Origin: Bradyrhizobium sp. Ec3.3 | GTDB taxonomy: Bacteria; Pseudomonadota; Alphaproteobacteria; Rhizobiales; Xanthobacteraceae | Reading direction: 5' to 3' | DNA: 64,000 bases | NCBI RefSeq assembly: GCF_000472925.1 | Contig: NZ_AXAS01000032.1 | Span: forward strand, 59,933 to 123,932 | In this document: piece by piece, positions 40,921-49,004 of the stretch | Numbering within the stretch: the stretch's first letter is position 1 | Layout: each line of letters starts with the position of its first letter | Notes under the pieces: generated by a model | What the model saw: only the letters and a program-made list of their open reading frames with translations | Databases searched by the model: none | What the model was told of the DNA's origin: nothing | Made by a program: the position numbers and the translations under genes

Positions 40921-41020
40921 GGGGATTGCTTTTTTATTCTTGAATGGCGCGCCATTTTCTTGGGCATCGCGCCTTTTCCCCTTATCTTTCGATCGATTGT
41001 TCCGCCCGCGGGGTGAGGCT

Positions 41021-41554
41021 GTGGCACTGGCGATCAACATCCGGGCCGATAACAGTTCAGCTGACGAGATAGAACGCCTGTGGGACCAGGTCGGCGCGTT
41101 CGAGGTCGCCCCGTCAATGCGCGCACTCGCCTACCGGCCGCATTTTACTTTCGCGATTTACGACGAGCCTGCGGTCGATGAACACATCGCATGGGGGGCG
41201 ATGCTCAAGGCCGTCGCCGGTCAAGCGCCGTTGCGTATCGAGTTCAGACGGATTCGCTGGTTCGAAGGCAGTCCACTCGTGCTCTGGGCAGAGCCAACGT
41301 CGAATGACGTCCTGATGCGGTTGCACGGTTCGATCAGCGCAGTCATTGATCCCGCACACTGCCATCCTCACTACCGACCGGGCGCGTGGACACCGCACTG
41401 CACGCTCGGCATGCGCGTCGCCGACAAATGTCGCGATGACGCCATTGAGTTTGCACGATCGTTCGACAGAGCAATCGAAGTGCTGTTCGATGTGGCGGAC
41501 TGCGTCGCCTTTCCACCGGTGCGGATCATCTCCGAGCAGAGATTGCGATCGTGA
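41021..41554 (+). CDS. 2H phosphoesterase (2'-5' RNA ligase family)
   Basis: A 177-aa protein. GTG 41021 is preferred, with GGGGTGAGG just upstream; the frame is open to 40901. The two catalytic His motifs are HFTFAIYD near residue 42 and HCTLGM near residue 125, the usual pair of LigT-like 2H enzymes, which hydrolyse or ligate 2',5' or cyclic phosphates. The natural substrate is unknown. It follows the ECF sigma gene by 100 bp, where an anti-sigma gene would be expected. Confidence 0.8.
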   Translation: MALAINIRADNSSADEIERLWDQVGAFEVAPSMRALAYRPHFTFAIYDEPAVDEHIAWGAMLKAVAGQAPLRIEFRRIRWFEGSPLVLWAEPTSNDVLMRLHGSISAVIDPAHCHPHYRPGAWTPHCTLGMRVADKCRDDAIEFARSFDRAIEVLFDVADCVAFPPVRIISEQRLRS

Positions 41555-41571
41555 TTAGCGAGAGGTCGGAA

Positions 41572-41718
41572 GTGAAGCGATGCCCGTTTTGCCGTTTCTG
41601 CGCTGCGATTCAATCCTGTTCGTATTGCAGCACGCACGCGCTCGATCACAGCGCTTCGAGCGCGCTGCGGGAGGGGGCGACCGGCAGCCATTCTGGAATG
41701 CGACGCTTGGCGAGCCAA
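41572..41718 (+). CDS. Possible short Cys-rich ORF
   Basis: GTG 41572, with GAGAGG 7 bases upstream, opens a 48-codon frame starting VKRCPFCRFCAAIQSCSYC, a C-x2-C-x2-C-x6-C-x2-C pattern like a zinc ribbon. The second half overlaps the end of the PcfJ-like gene on the other strand. It may be chance. I report it only as a visible pattern. Confidence 0.2.
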
Positions 41719-42779
41719 TAGGGCCGCCAAAGCGACAGCCAGGTGTCGCGATCTAGCGGCACCGTACCCCATTTGCGTCGCGCCATGTCGATCTTCGACA
41801 AGTCATGCGTGTGCAGCCACTGGCGCGCGGCCCACCACAGATCGCGTGATACATCTCTGTTACCGGCACCCTTGAGCTCGACGATGTTGGGGAGCGGATC
41901 GCGATAGCGGCAGGCGACCCGCAACGTCGCGACGCGCTCGCCGTTTCGCCTCACGCTCCAGAGCCGTGAGCCATTGTGAGCGAGGTTGTAGCCGTAGGTG
42001 CGAAGGCAATTCTTCATGGCGACCGCCTCTTCGGTGATCGAGGCGGTCGAGTTCAACGGAACGAAATCGTACCCGGCCACATGACTCGCCTCGAGCCACA
42101 TGTCGCTGATCGGCTGAGGACCAAGGCTCGCATGCAGCGCGATTTTCGTCCGCCATTCGTCGGCGGCCGCAAGCGCTGAACCAATGTGCATGTTCGGCGT
42201 CCACGGCCGATCGATGAGCTCGTGTCCGAAGGTTGCGGGCTGGACGGAAAACCACGACCAGAGACTGATGAGTCGCAAGCGTGCGGGCTTGATGCGCCGC
42301 GGCTCGCGGATGCATTCGCGCGCGATCCACACGGCCGCCGCCTCGTGCGCGCATTCGGCAACGTCAGTAACGGCCTGCAGCCACGTCGGCGCGAACCTCG
42401 GTGAGCGCGGGATGTGGTTCGCGATCTGCCGGCGAAACAGTTCACCGTCAGGCAGCAGCCTCACGATCGGACGCACGAACGCCTCCGGAGGCAGCTTGCG
42501 CAACCACATCGGCACGCCAGCCGCCGCGGCTACGTCCGTCAGCGCGGCGCCATCGATCACGCGCGCGAGCGCCTGCGCGGGATCTAGCCCGGCGCGCGGG
42601 ACGGCCAGCGCAAACAGCAGCGCAGGAAAGCTCGCGCCGAGGTCCGCAATGCGCGGGTGGCACATGGCCAGAGCGCGCACCGCTCCCTGAAAGCGGGAAT
42701 GATATCTCCGGAGTTGACGTTCGAGCATGTTCGAACGCCCGGCCCCCCGGCGTGGGACCAGGACAAGAGACGAGGTCAT
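41646..42779 (-). CDS. PcfJ-domain-like protein
   Basis: A 377-aa protein from ATG 42779 (the frame is open to GTG 42854). The N-terminal half is Arg-rich and helical (LRRYHSRFQGAVRALAMCHPRIADLGASFPALLFALAVPRAGLDPAQALARVIDG). The C-terminal half has the PcfJ mark SITEEAVAMKNCLRTYGYNLAHNGSRLWSVRRNGERVATLRV. PcfJ-like proteins are known from conjugative plasmids and genomic islands, but also as chromosomal genes in Rhizobiales; the function is unknown. No conjugation genes are adjacent. Confidence 0.7.
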   Translation of the reverse strand: MTSSLVLVPRRGAGRSNMLERQLRRYHSRFQGAVRALAMCHPRIADLGASFPALLFALAVPRAGLDPAQALARVIDGAALTDVAAAAGVPMWLRKLPPEAFVRPIVRLLPDGELFRRQIANHIPRSPRFAPTWLQAVTDVAECAHEAAAVWIARECIREPRRIKPARLRLISLWSWFSVQPATFGHELIDRPWTPNMHIGSALAAADEWRTKIALHASLGPQPISDMWLEASHVAGYDFVPLNSTASITEEAVAMKNCLRTYGYNLAHNGSRLWSVRRNGERVATLRVACRYRDPLPNIVELKGAGNRDVSRDLWWAARQWLHTHDLSKIDMARRKWGTVPLDRDTWLSLWRPYWLAKRRIPEWLPVAPSRSALEAL

Positions 42780-43018
42780 GGAAATGGTTTCCGCGAGCGC
42801 GGACGCAAGGCGTCCGCAGGCAGATTCGACGAGTTCAGCGTTTTGAGATCTCACCCGGGACTAAAATCCCGGAGCGCGCGCTAAATATCGCGCATCGAAC
42901 CCGGGAAGCGTGCAATCGTCAGCATGGTCGCCTCCTGCAATGAAGTTGCGGTGCGTCCCTGTACCCCGTTCTCTGTCGACATGCAACTCCAGCGCGATCA
43001 GCGGAGGGCGCCAACGAA

Positions 43019-43438
43019 CTACTCCTCCACCGCCAGCCCATCCCCATGCACATACCACTCCGCCCGTGACGCCCACTGCACATGCCGGTCCGGCGTCACA
43101 CCAAGCGGCTCGTCGAATGCGCCGGCGTGGATGATCGCTTCGCGTCCGCTGCGGGTGAGGTGCGGCATGGGGCTGCCGCAGATCTTGCAGAAGGCGGTCG
43201 CAAAGCTCCGCGCCGTCGGCAGGTCGTAGCGCGCGACGGATGCTTCTCCGCGCAGCCATCGCAGTGCGGAGGCCTTGACGATCACCTCGCAGGAATGCGC
43301 TGACCCGGTCGCCTTCTGGCAGCGCGAGCAGTGGCAGTTCAGGAAGCGGTCGAACGGACCCTCGACCTCGAAGGCGACTTCACCGCAGAGGCAGCTTCCG
43401 CGGAATGCGGCAGCGGCTGCAGGAGACCCGCGGCACAT
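43019..43438 (-). CDS. GFA / CENP-V family zinc protein
   Basis: A 139-aa protein from ATG 43438. The zinc ligands are seen in GSCLCGEVAFEVEG, LNCHCSRCQKATGSAHSCE and FCKICGSPMPH, the fold of the glutathione-dependent formaldehyde-activating enzyme family. Many members have unknown substrates and are loosely tied to thiol-adduct chemistry. A 48-bp piece of this gene (43247-43294, the SCEVIVKASALRWLRG part) occurs again, with two mismatches, at 48657-48704. Its start region overlaps a leftward ORF in another frame. Confidence 0.85.
   Translation of the reverse strand: MCRGSPAAAAAFRGSCLCGEVAFEVEGPFDRFLNCHCSRCQKATGSAHSCEVIVKASALRWLRGEASVARYDLPTARSFATAFCKICGSPMPHLTRSGREAIIHAGAFDEPLGVTPDRHVQWASRAEWYVHGDGLAVEE
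43247..43294. repeat. Direct repeat, left copy (inside the GFA gene)
   Basis: 48 bp matching 48657-48704 at 46 positions, in the same orientation. Similarity stops sharply on both sides. The two copies bracket the methylase-nuclease locus and the two-TM gene. Confidence 0.75.
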
Positions 43439-43653
43439 GCGATATCGGTGAGCTTGCGCGCCAGGATCGGCTTGCAGGCCGGTCCGACGTCGGCGCGGGG
43501 CTCGTAAAGAACGGCTTCCCAATGCTCGGGAGTTATCGCGTCGGCCGGGCCAAGTGAGGGAGCTACAGGCGCGTTTCTACCGGCGGCCGCGGCGGCCAAC
43601 TTTTCCAGCTGCTTTTGGGTAGGCATGCGCCAGCTTGCATGACGTTGTGTCAT
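43339..43653 (-). CDS. Possible SOS-linked small protein overlapping the GFA gene
   Basis: A 104-aa frame from ATG 43653, or 95 aa from ATG 43626. It reads MTQRHASWRMPTQKQLEKL..., then DAITPEHWEAVLYEPRADVGPACKPILARKLTDIACAAGLLQPLP, which looks like real protein; the last part overlaps the GFA gene in another frame. No ribosome site stands out. An alphaproteobacterial LexA-type box lies 11 bp upstream of ATG 43653. I do not recognise a family. Confidence 0.4.
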   Translation of the reverse strand: MTQRHASWRMPTQKQLEKLAAAAAGRNAPVAPSLGPADAITPEHWEAVLYEPRADVGPACKPILARKLTDIACAAGLLQPLPHSAEAASAVKSPSRSRVRSTAS

Positions 43654-43663
43654 AAAGTAATTG

Positions 43664-43678
43664 GAACATATAGTGAAC
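43664..43678 (-). promoter_or_regulatory. LexA-type SOS box (GTTC-N7-GTTC)
   Basis: On the minus strand GTTC-ACTATAT-GTTC matches the alphaproteobacterial LexA consensus. It sits 11 bp before ATG 43653. One or two chance matches to these eight fixed bases are expected in 64 kb, so position is the main support. Confidence 0.4.
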
Positions 43679-43875
43679 AAATATCGAGTCCGGGCAGATC
43701 GGCGTGAGCGTCCGCGGTTACTACCGCTGAGCGAGCGAACCCTGGGAGAGCCCGAGACGCGTTAAGCGCTTGATGCTGCTGAGCTTTTGGCTTGGCTGGA
43801 TTCGGTAACTGAATCAGAAGGTTATCGTTGTTTTATGCTAGGGCGGCCGTTATCGTCGCAAAAAGGGGCGGATCG

Positions 43876-46865
43876 GTGGTTCGAAAGGCCAGGCAGACAT
43901 CGGCGGGAGGGATCGCAAGTCGCTGCAACGCGCTCGCGCGCCTGCTCGGATACGGCGGCCGGACCACCTATGTCGACGCGCGATCGCTCGCCGATCGGAC
44001 GTCGAACCATATCATCCGACAGGCGATCTCCGGAATCGGCGTCAGAGGCGTGTTCGCGCTCGACGATGGCTTCCATCCGTCCTCGCTCAAGCCCATCGTC
44101 TACCTCGCCGGCGCGGACGACGCTGCATCGTTGCGCGCTATACGCAGGGACGTCTGGAGCCAGGGCGCCGTGCCGTTCCTGCTCGTCGTCACGCCCGACA
44201 AGGTCGAGATTTGCAACGGCTTCCAACCTCCCGGCGCGTCGACGATCAGCGTCGACTTCTCGGACGACGCGTCCGCGCTGCCGGACTCGCTCGCGAGCTT
44301 CGCTGCCGATAGGATATCGGCCTCCATCACGTGGAGTGACTTCACGATCCACCGTGACTCGAGCGTCGACAACAATCTGGTCAACGCGATCGAGCTCCTG
44401 AACGAACACGCGCGCTCCGAATTCCCGGAGTTCAGGGACAACCGCGACCTTATCAACGCACTCATCGGCAAGTTCATTTACATCTACGTGCTCGTCGACC
44501 GCGGCATCCTGTCGATGGAGTGGCTATCGTCGCGTCTGCCGGCGCGCGCCCGCAAGGCGGGGCAAGCGTTCCTGCAGGCGGTCTTCTCCAGGGACGCGCA
44601 GACGGCCGACGACTGGTCGGCGCTGTCCGCCGTCGCGGTATTCGACGTCGTCGACGACGCCATCAACGGATCGGTATTCGCGTTGACCGCCGAGCAGCGC
44701 GCTCGAATCCCCGACGGTCTCTGCCATCTCATTCACCGCGTCGTGCGGCGCGGCGAAGTCCTGTACAAGGATGGCGCGCAACTCGGCTTCTTCGATGTCT
44801 CCTTCAGCGTCCTGCGCACGGAAACGATTTCCGCCATCTACGAGCGTTTCGTCAGCACGAGGACGCGGCGGGCAAGAAGGATGACGGCGTCTTCTACACG
44901 CCGCCGCATCTCGCCGATCACGTGCTCGACCGGCTCGAAGCGGCGAACCCGATCTCGGTGCGATCGCGACTGATCGATCCGGCGGCCGGTTCGGGAATCT
45001 TCCTGGTCGGCGCCTTCCGGCGTCTGATGGAAAGGAACGCGCCCGCTGGCGGCTGGCAACCGCGTCACATTGGACGCGCCAAGTCGCTCCTACTGGAGAC
45101 TATCCACGGCATCGAGAAGCATCCTCAGGCGGCCAACGTCTGCCGGTTCAGCCTGTACCTGACGCTGCTCGACTACGTCGGTAGGGCGCCTATCGAGAAG
45201 CTCGTCCGCGCGGCCGGCGACGAGAAATTCTTGCCGGACCTGCGGAAGAACGTCGTTTCAGCCGATGCCTTCGCGTCGAAGATTCCCGCGGCGAAATATA
45301 CGCACGTCGTCGGCAATCCCCCCTGGCCGATGAGCACCGGCCAGAAGGACAGGACGAACCAAGGCGGCGAGCGTCGCGAGGAGAGCGCCGACGTCCTCAG
45401 GTTCGCGGAAGAACTGCAGAAGGCCAGGCTTGCCTTCGGACACAACAGGCTGTCGGACCTGTTCACGTGGCTCGCAATCCGCAGGCTCGCCGCCAACGGC
45501 GCCGCCATCGCTTTCGTGCTACCGGCGAAGTCGGTGATCGGACGGAACGCCAGCAACTTCGCGCATTGCCTGGCGAGCAACGTCGCGATCGAATGGATCG
45601 GCAACCTGTCGCACCTGCGCCGCAAGCTATTCGAGGGCGTCGAGGCGCCGGCTTGCGTGGTCGTGGCGACCAACCGCACGCCGTCTTTCTCGGATCGCAC
45701 GGCCGTCTATCGTCCGCTACTATCCTCGCTCCCGGGAGGCCGGCGGAACGAGATCTGGAGCCTTCTGGCCTCGAGCGTCGACGTACAGACCATCCGGTCC
45801 GTCGATCTCCAGCGTGGCCCGAGTGGATGGTTCGTCCATTCGATGCTGGGCGAGTTCGACCGGCGCATGCACGAGTCCCTCAAGACCTGGTCGACGGCGA
45901 AGAAGCGCACGTTGGGTGACTTCCTGGAGCGGTCGGGGCTTCTGATGAGCAAGGGCGGCAGTCCCGCCGAGACCGGGATCAAGCGCAAGGCGCACAACGG
46001 CAAGAGCGTTCAGCTCCACTTCTTGGAACGCGACGAACTCGCCGACGTCTCACCCGCCTTCAGGGGTTGGTTCTCCGGCAACGTGATCCTGATTCCACGC
46101 AGCTTCAACGAGGCTGCGTACTACAAGGGCCCCGTGGCCTATCCGTCCAGCTTCAACGCGATTATTCCCGCCGCGCAGGAGCAGAGCAGTCTACAGAGGC
46201 CGATCGAAGAGGAAGCAATGCCGTATCTGCCGGCGCGATCCGTCGACGGCTTCCTGCGCTACGTGAACTCGTCGGTGCTGCGCTACTTCGCGTCGCTATT
46301 CGGCGCGAGCTACCTGATGGACAAAGCGAGGTTCGAAAAGAACGATCTGCAGGCCCTGCCGTGTCCGTTTGTCGACATGAACGACGCCGATCTCCGCGCG
46401 CTGGAATCATCGACGTCGGTCGACGACTCCATTCTGGACGCGATGAAGGCGGGGGCGGACTTCCGCGCCGCCTTCCGCGAGTTCGACGATTTCCGCCAGC
46501 ACTTCGCCAACGCGCAGGTGCCGCCCGACAGCCAGCGTCCGGTCTCGGAAACCGCGCGCGAGACCTACGTGGCGCGCCTGGTTGCCGAACTGCAGGCCTC
46601 GTTCGGACCGAGACGCGAAGTGCACGTGCGGGTCGACAACCACGACCGCAGGACATTCGTGAGCGTCGGGTTCGGGCGGAAGCCGCCGTCCGGCGCCGAC
46701 AAGGTCGACGTATCGGGACAGTTTCTTGGCACCTCGATCGTCACCTACGATTCCGAGAGCGACACCTCGCTCATCGTTAAAAGCCCGACGCGCCATTCCT
46801 GGACCATCGATCAGGCGGTCGCGGACGCGATGGCGGTGAGCCGCGAGATCCGGAGCGCGCGATGA
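43876..46865 (+). pseudogene. Large N6-adenine DNA methylase (type IIG/Eco57I-like), interrupted by a -1 frameshift
   Basis: Two overlapping frames make one ~995-aa protein. Part 1 starts at GTG 43876 after AAAGGGG and holds the N-terminal domain (HIIRQAISGIGVRGVFALDDG..., LRAIRRDVWSQGAVPFLLVVTPDKVEICNGFQPPG). At about 44851-44853, within ISAIYERF, the frame shifts by -1 and continues DGVFYTPPHLADHVLDRL. The methylase core follows: motif I LIDPAAGSGIFLVGAFRRL and motif IV VVGNPPW, then a TaqI-like recognition part (YVNSSVLRYFASLFGASYLMDKARFEKNDLQALPCPF). No slippery run is seen at the junction, so a one-base deletion (or a sequence error) is more likely than programmed shifting. The next gene overlaps its stop as ATGA. 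Confidence 0.8.
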
Positions 46866-47584
46866 CATCGAGGCGCGTCGACGAGACTCGGAAGGAGGAG
46901 TGGCTCGCCTTTCTCGGAAATGCGATCGAGGGTCTGAGGCTCGCGGCGATCAAGGTGCGGGAGGAGAAGGAGCGATTCGAGACCTATTCCGACTGGTTCA
47001 GGCCGACGTCGAATGACATTCCGCGCGAGAACTCGGTCAGCCAGGCGCTCAAGCAGGTGTTCGACGAGATGCGGGCCGAGCAGCAGATCTCCTCGTCCGG
47101 AGTGCAGGCGGTCGATCTCCGTCACATCAAGATCGAGTGCGAAAGACCCCGGCCCCTCGATGTCGGCATCAGCGACTCGGCCAACCCGACCGATCTGTCG
47201 CTCGTCCTCATGAAGGACAACGAACTGGATCTGCGCATCGAAGCGAAGACGGTCCTGAACGACGCCGAAGTCAAAGCCGAGTATCTCGGCAAAAGAGGTC
47301 TGCGCCGCTTCGACGACAATTCCAACCCCTACACCGTGCAGCCCTATGGCGGCATGATCGCCTACGTTGTTGATTCCGATGCGGCCACCTGGACGACCGC
47401 ACTCGGAGCCGCGGTAGAGAAGGCGGTTGGCGCGAAGCGCTACGGCAAGCTCAAGATCCGCAACGAAGACCATCACGTTTCGCGGCATCGGGTGGATTAC
47501 AAAGGCCGGGGCAGGACGGTCCGCCAGGACGTCGAGGTCCTGCACCTCGCGATCGAGATCGACGCCAAGCCCCCAAGGCGATGA
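46862..47584 (+). CDS. Candidate PD-(D/E)XK restriction endonuclease of the methylase locus
   Basis: A 240-aa protein whose ATG overlaps the methylase stop (ATGA at 46862-46865), so the two are coupled. After a helical N-terminal part (KEEWLAFLGNAIEGLRLAAIKVREEKERFETYSDWFRP) come E56 of PRENSVSQALKQVF, D111 of NPTDLSLVLMK and E127-A-K129 in LDLRIEAKTVL. This spacing fits the PD-(D/E)XK nuclease core. The family name is unknown to me, and the nuclease role is inferred from the motif and from being next to a modification gene. Confidence 0.6.
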   Translation: MTSRRVDETRKEEWLAFLGNAIEGLRLAAIKVREEKERFETYSDWFRPTSNDIPRENSVSQALKQVFDEMRAEQQISSSGVQAVDLRHIKIECERPRPLDVGISDSANPTDLSLVLMKDNELDLRIEAKTVLNDAEVKAEYLGKRGLRRFDDNSNPYTVQPYGGMIAYVVDSDAATWTTALGAAVEKAVGAKRYGKLKIRNEDHHVSRHRVDYKGRGRTVRQDVEVLHLAIEIDAKPPRR

Positions 47585-47760
47585 TGACCCGAACGCGGTC
47601 GCCGCTGCGCTGCTTCCGCCATGCCTCTCAAGTTTGCTATTGTGGCGTTGCAGTAGTCGCTGCAGCAGTGCTGCACAGAAACTGCTGCGCTAGCGGCACC
47701 TGTGTTTGTCGATGAATTAGGCAGAGACGCCACTTAGCTTTACTGAGCTTCTGGGCAAGA

Positions 47761-48486
47761 TCAATCGATGTCGAGGACTCTATAGAGTTCTTCCCTGACG
47801 TTCGTCCTTTGGTCGATCCAAAGAATCCGTTTAAAGTCTAAATCAATCTCAAGTTCAATATTTCTCTTTTTCGGTTTGCTGTCGTCCTCTAGAAAGATTC
47901 TGTTTCCAAGAATCCTGCTGAATTTGAACTGGAAAACACTCCTCGCGCCGCCCTGAAATGATTCTTCGTCCCAATTCTCTCTATCCACTTTTATGAGGCG
48001 GCCAGCGATAGCGTCCTTGTGAGCATATGTAACAACCGAAGGTTCTCCGCTTTCACCAAACAATCGTTTAAACAGCCTCGAAGTAATGTTGTCGATTTGG
48101 CCGCGGCGGTCAGCAAGCTCCTTGCGAGCGGCGTTTAATCGTTGATTCCAGTGCACGTTTGCCGTCGTAGTGAGAACAGCCACTATGTTGCTGACTATGC
48201 TCATGAGCATCGACGGGTCGGTCCACGCGCCCGGCGGCCATCTTGCGGCGACTATTAGTGCGGTTGCACATCCAGCTAGCACGGTGACGCTGCTCAGAGC
48301 CGCAAACGCCAGCGAAAACCAAGACCAACGTCTCACTTCAGCGAGAGGCTCGTCGAGTGACTTAAGCAAAGCGTTCTTGAAATCATTGAAAATCTGGCGC
48401 TGCCAATCCTGAGGGGTCCCACCGGGCCCGCCGCCACTCGTAGCAGAGCTTTGTTCTGTGCCGTTTGGCGATGATGAATCCGTCAT
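47761..48486 (-). CDS. Two-TM protein of unknown function next to the methylase locus
   Basis: A 241-aa protein from ATG 48486, with AGGAGGT 5-6 bases upstream. A polar Ser/Gly/Pro N-terminal tail and an amphipathic helix (WQRQIFNDFKNALLKSLDEPLAEV) come before two transmembrane helices (about 57-85 and 92-112), followed by a charged coiled helix (NQRLNAARKELADRRGQIDNITSRLFKRLFGE) and a basic beta-rich C-terminal domain of about 90 residues. Codon use is less GC-rich than in neighbours, suggesting transfer. The plan (helix, two TM, soluble tail) recalls two-TM effectors of defence loci, but no named domain is seen. Confidence 0.65.
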   Translation of the reverse strand: MTDSSSPNGTEQSSATSGGGPGGTPQDWQRQIFNDFKNALLKSLDEPLAEVRRWSWFSLAFAALSSVTVLAGCATALIVAARWPPGAWTDPSMLMSIVSNIVAVLTTTANVHWNQRLNAARKELADRRGQIDNITSRLFKRLFGESGEPSVVTYAHKDAIAGRLIKVDRENWDEESFQGGARSVFQFKFSRILGNRIFLEDDSKPKKRNIELEIDLDFKRILWIDQRTNVREELYRVLDID

Positions 48487-49004
48487 AACCACCTCCTATC
48501 GTATATCCGCCTAGGAGTAGTGCACGGTAATGGTACACCCTGAGCTTGCGGCTCGACAATGTCCGACTTGGGTCAAACCGGCTGACCCTAGCCGAAGTCG
48601 AGCGCCGACGCAGGTACTGCTTCAGCACGCGGTACTTGGTCAGTGGACTAAGGCTTTCCGCGCGGCCATCGCAGTGCGGAGGCCTTCACGATCACCTCGC
48701 AGGAGTAGGTCAGTTTAAAGCGACGGTGCGGCAAGGCGCCGATGCGTTTCCGCCACTCTCGCAGCAACGGCGCGAGAGGTGTTTGCGGCCCAAGGGTGGG
48801 AGAGCGTCCGTCGATCAAGTCGGTCGTGCGATGATGGCATATTGCAGGTGATTTGCCCGACGTGTCAAGTTAATTTCGTAAAATCAGCAATCTGCACTTC
48901 GGGCACTGTCGGCTACTTTGCATGGGGTTGTTTTCGACATTTTGTTATGTCCTCCCGGAAGGTGATAGGGAGGCCCGACGAAAGACACCAGCACCGCGTT
49001 CCCT
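48487..49004. other. Gene-poor boundary with remnants
   Basis: No intact ORF. It contains the 48-bp GFA fragment (48657-48704), and from about 48835 a GTGATTTGCCCGACGTGTCAAG stretch ending near TTGCATGGGGTTGTTTTCGACATTTTG. I recall that stretch as a common intergenic unit of Bradyrhizobium and Rhodopseudomonas. Between them are only short frames. Confidence 0.5.
48657..48704. repeat. Direct repeat, right copy (GFA gene fragment)
   Basis: 48 bp with two mismatches to 43247-43294, same orientation. Nothing else of the GFA gene surrounds it. It is a remnant of a second GFA-like gene or a trace of the recombination that brought in the locus between. Confidence 0.75.
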
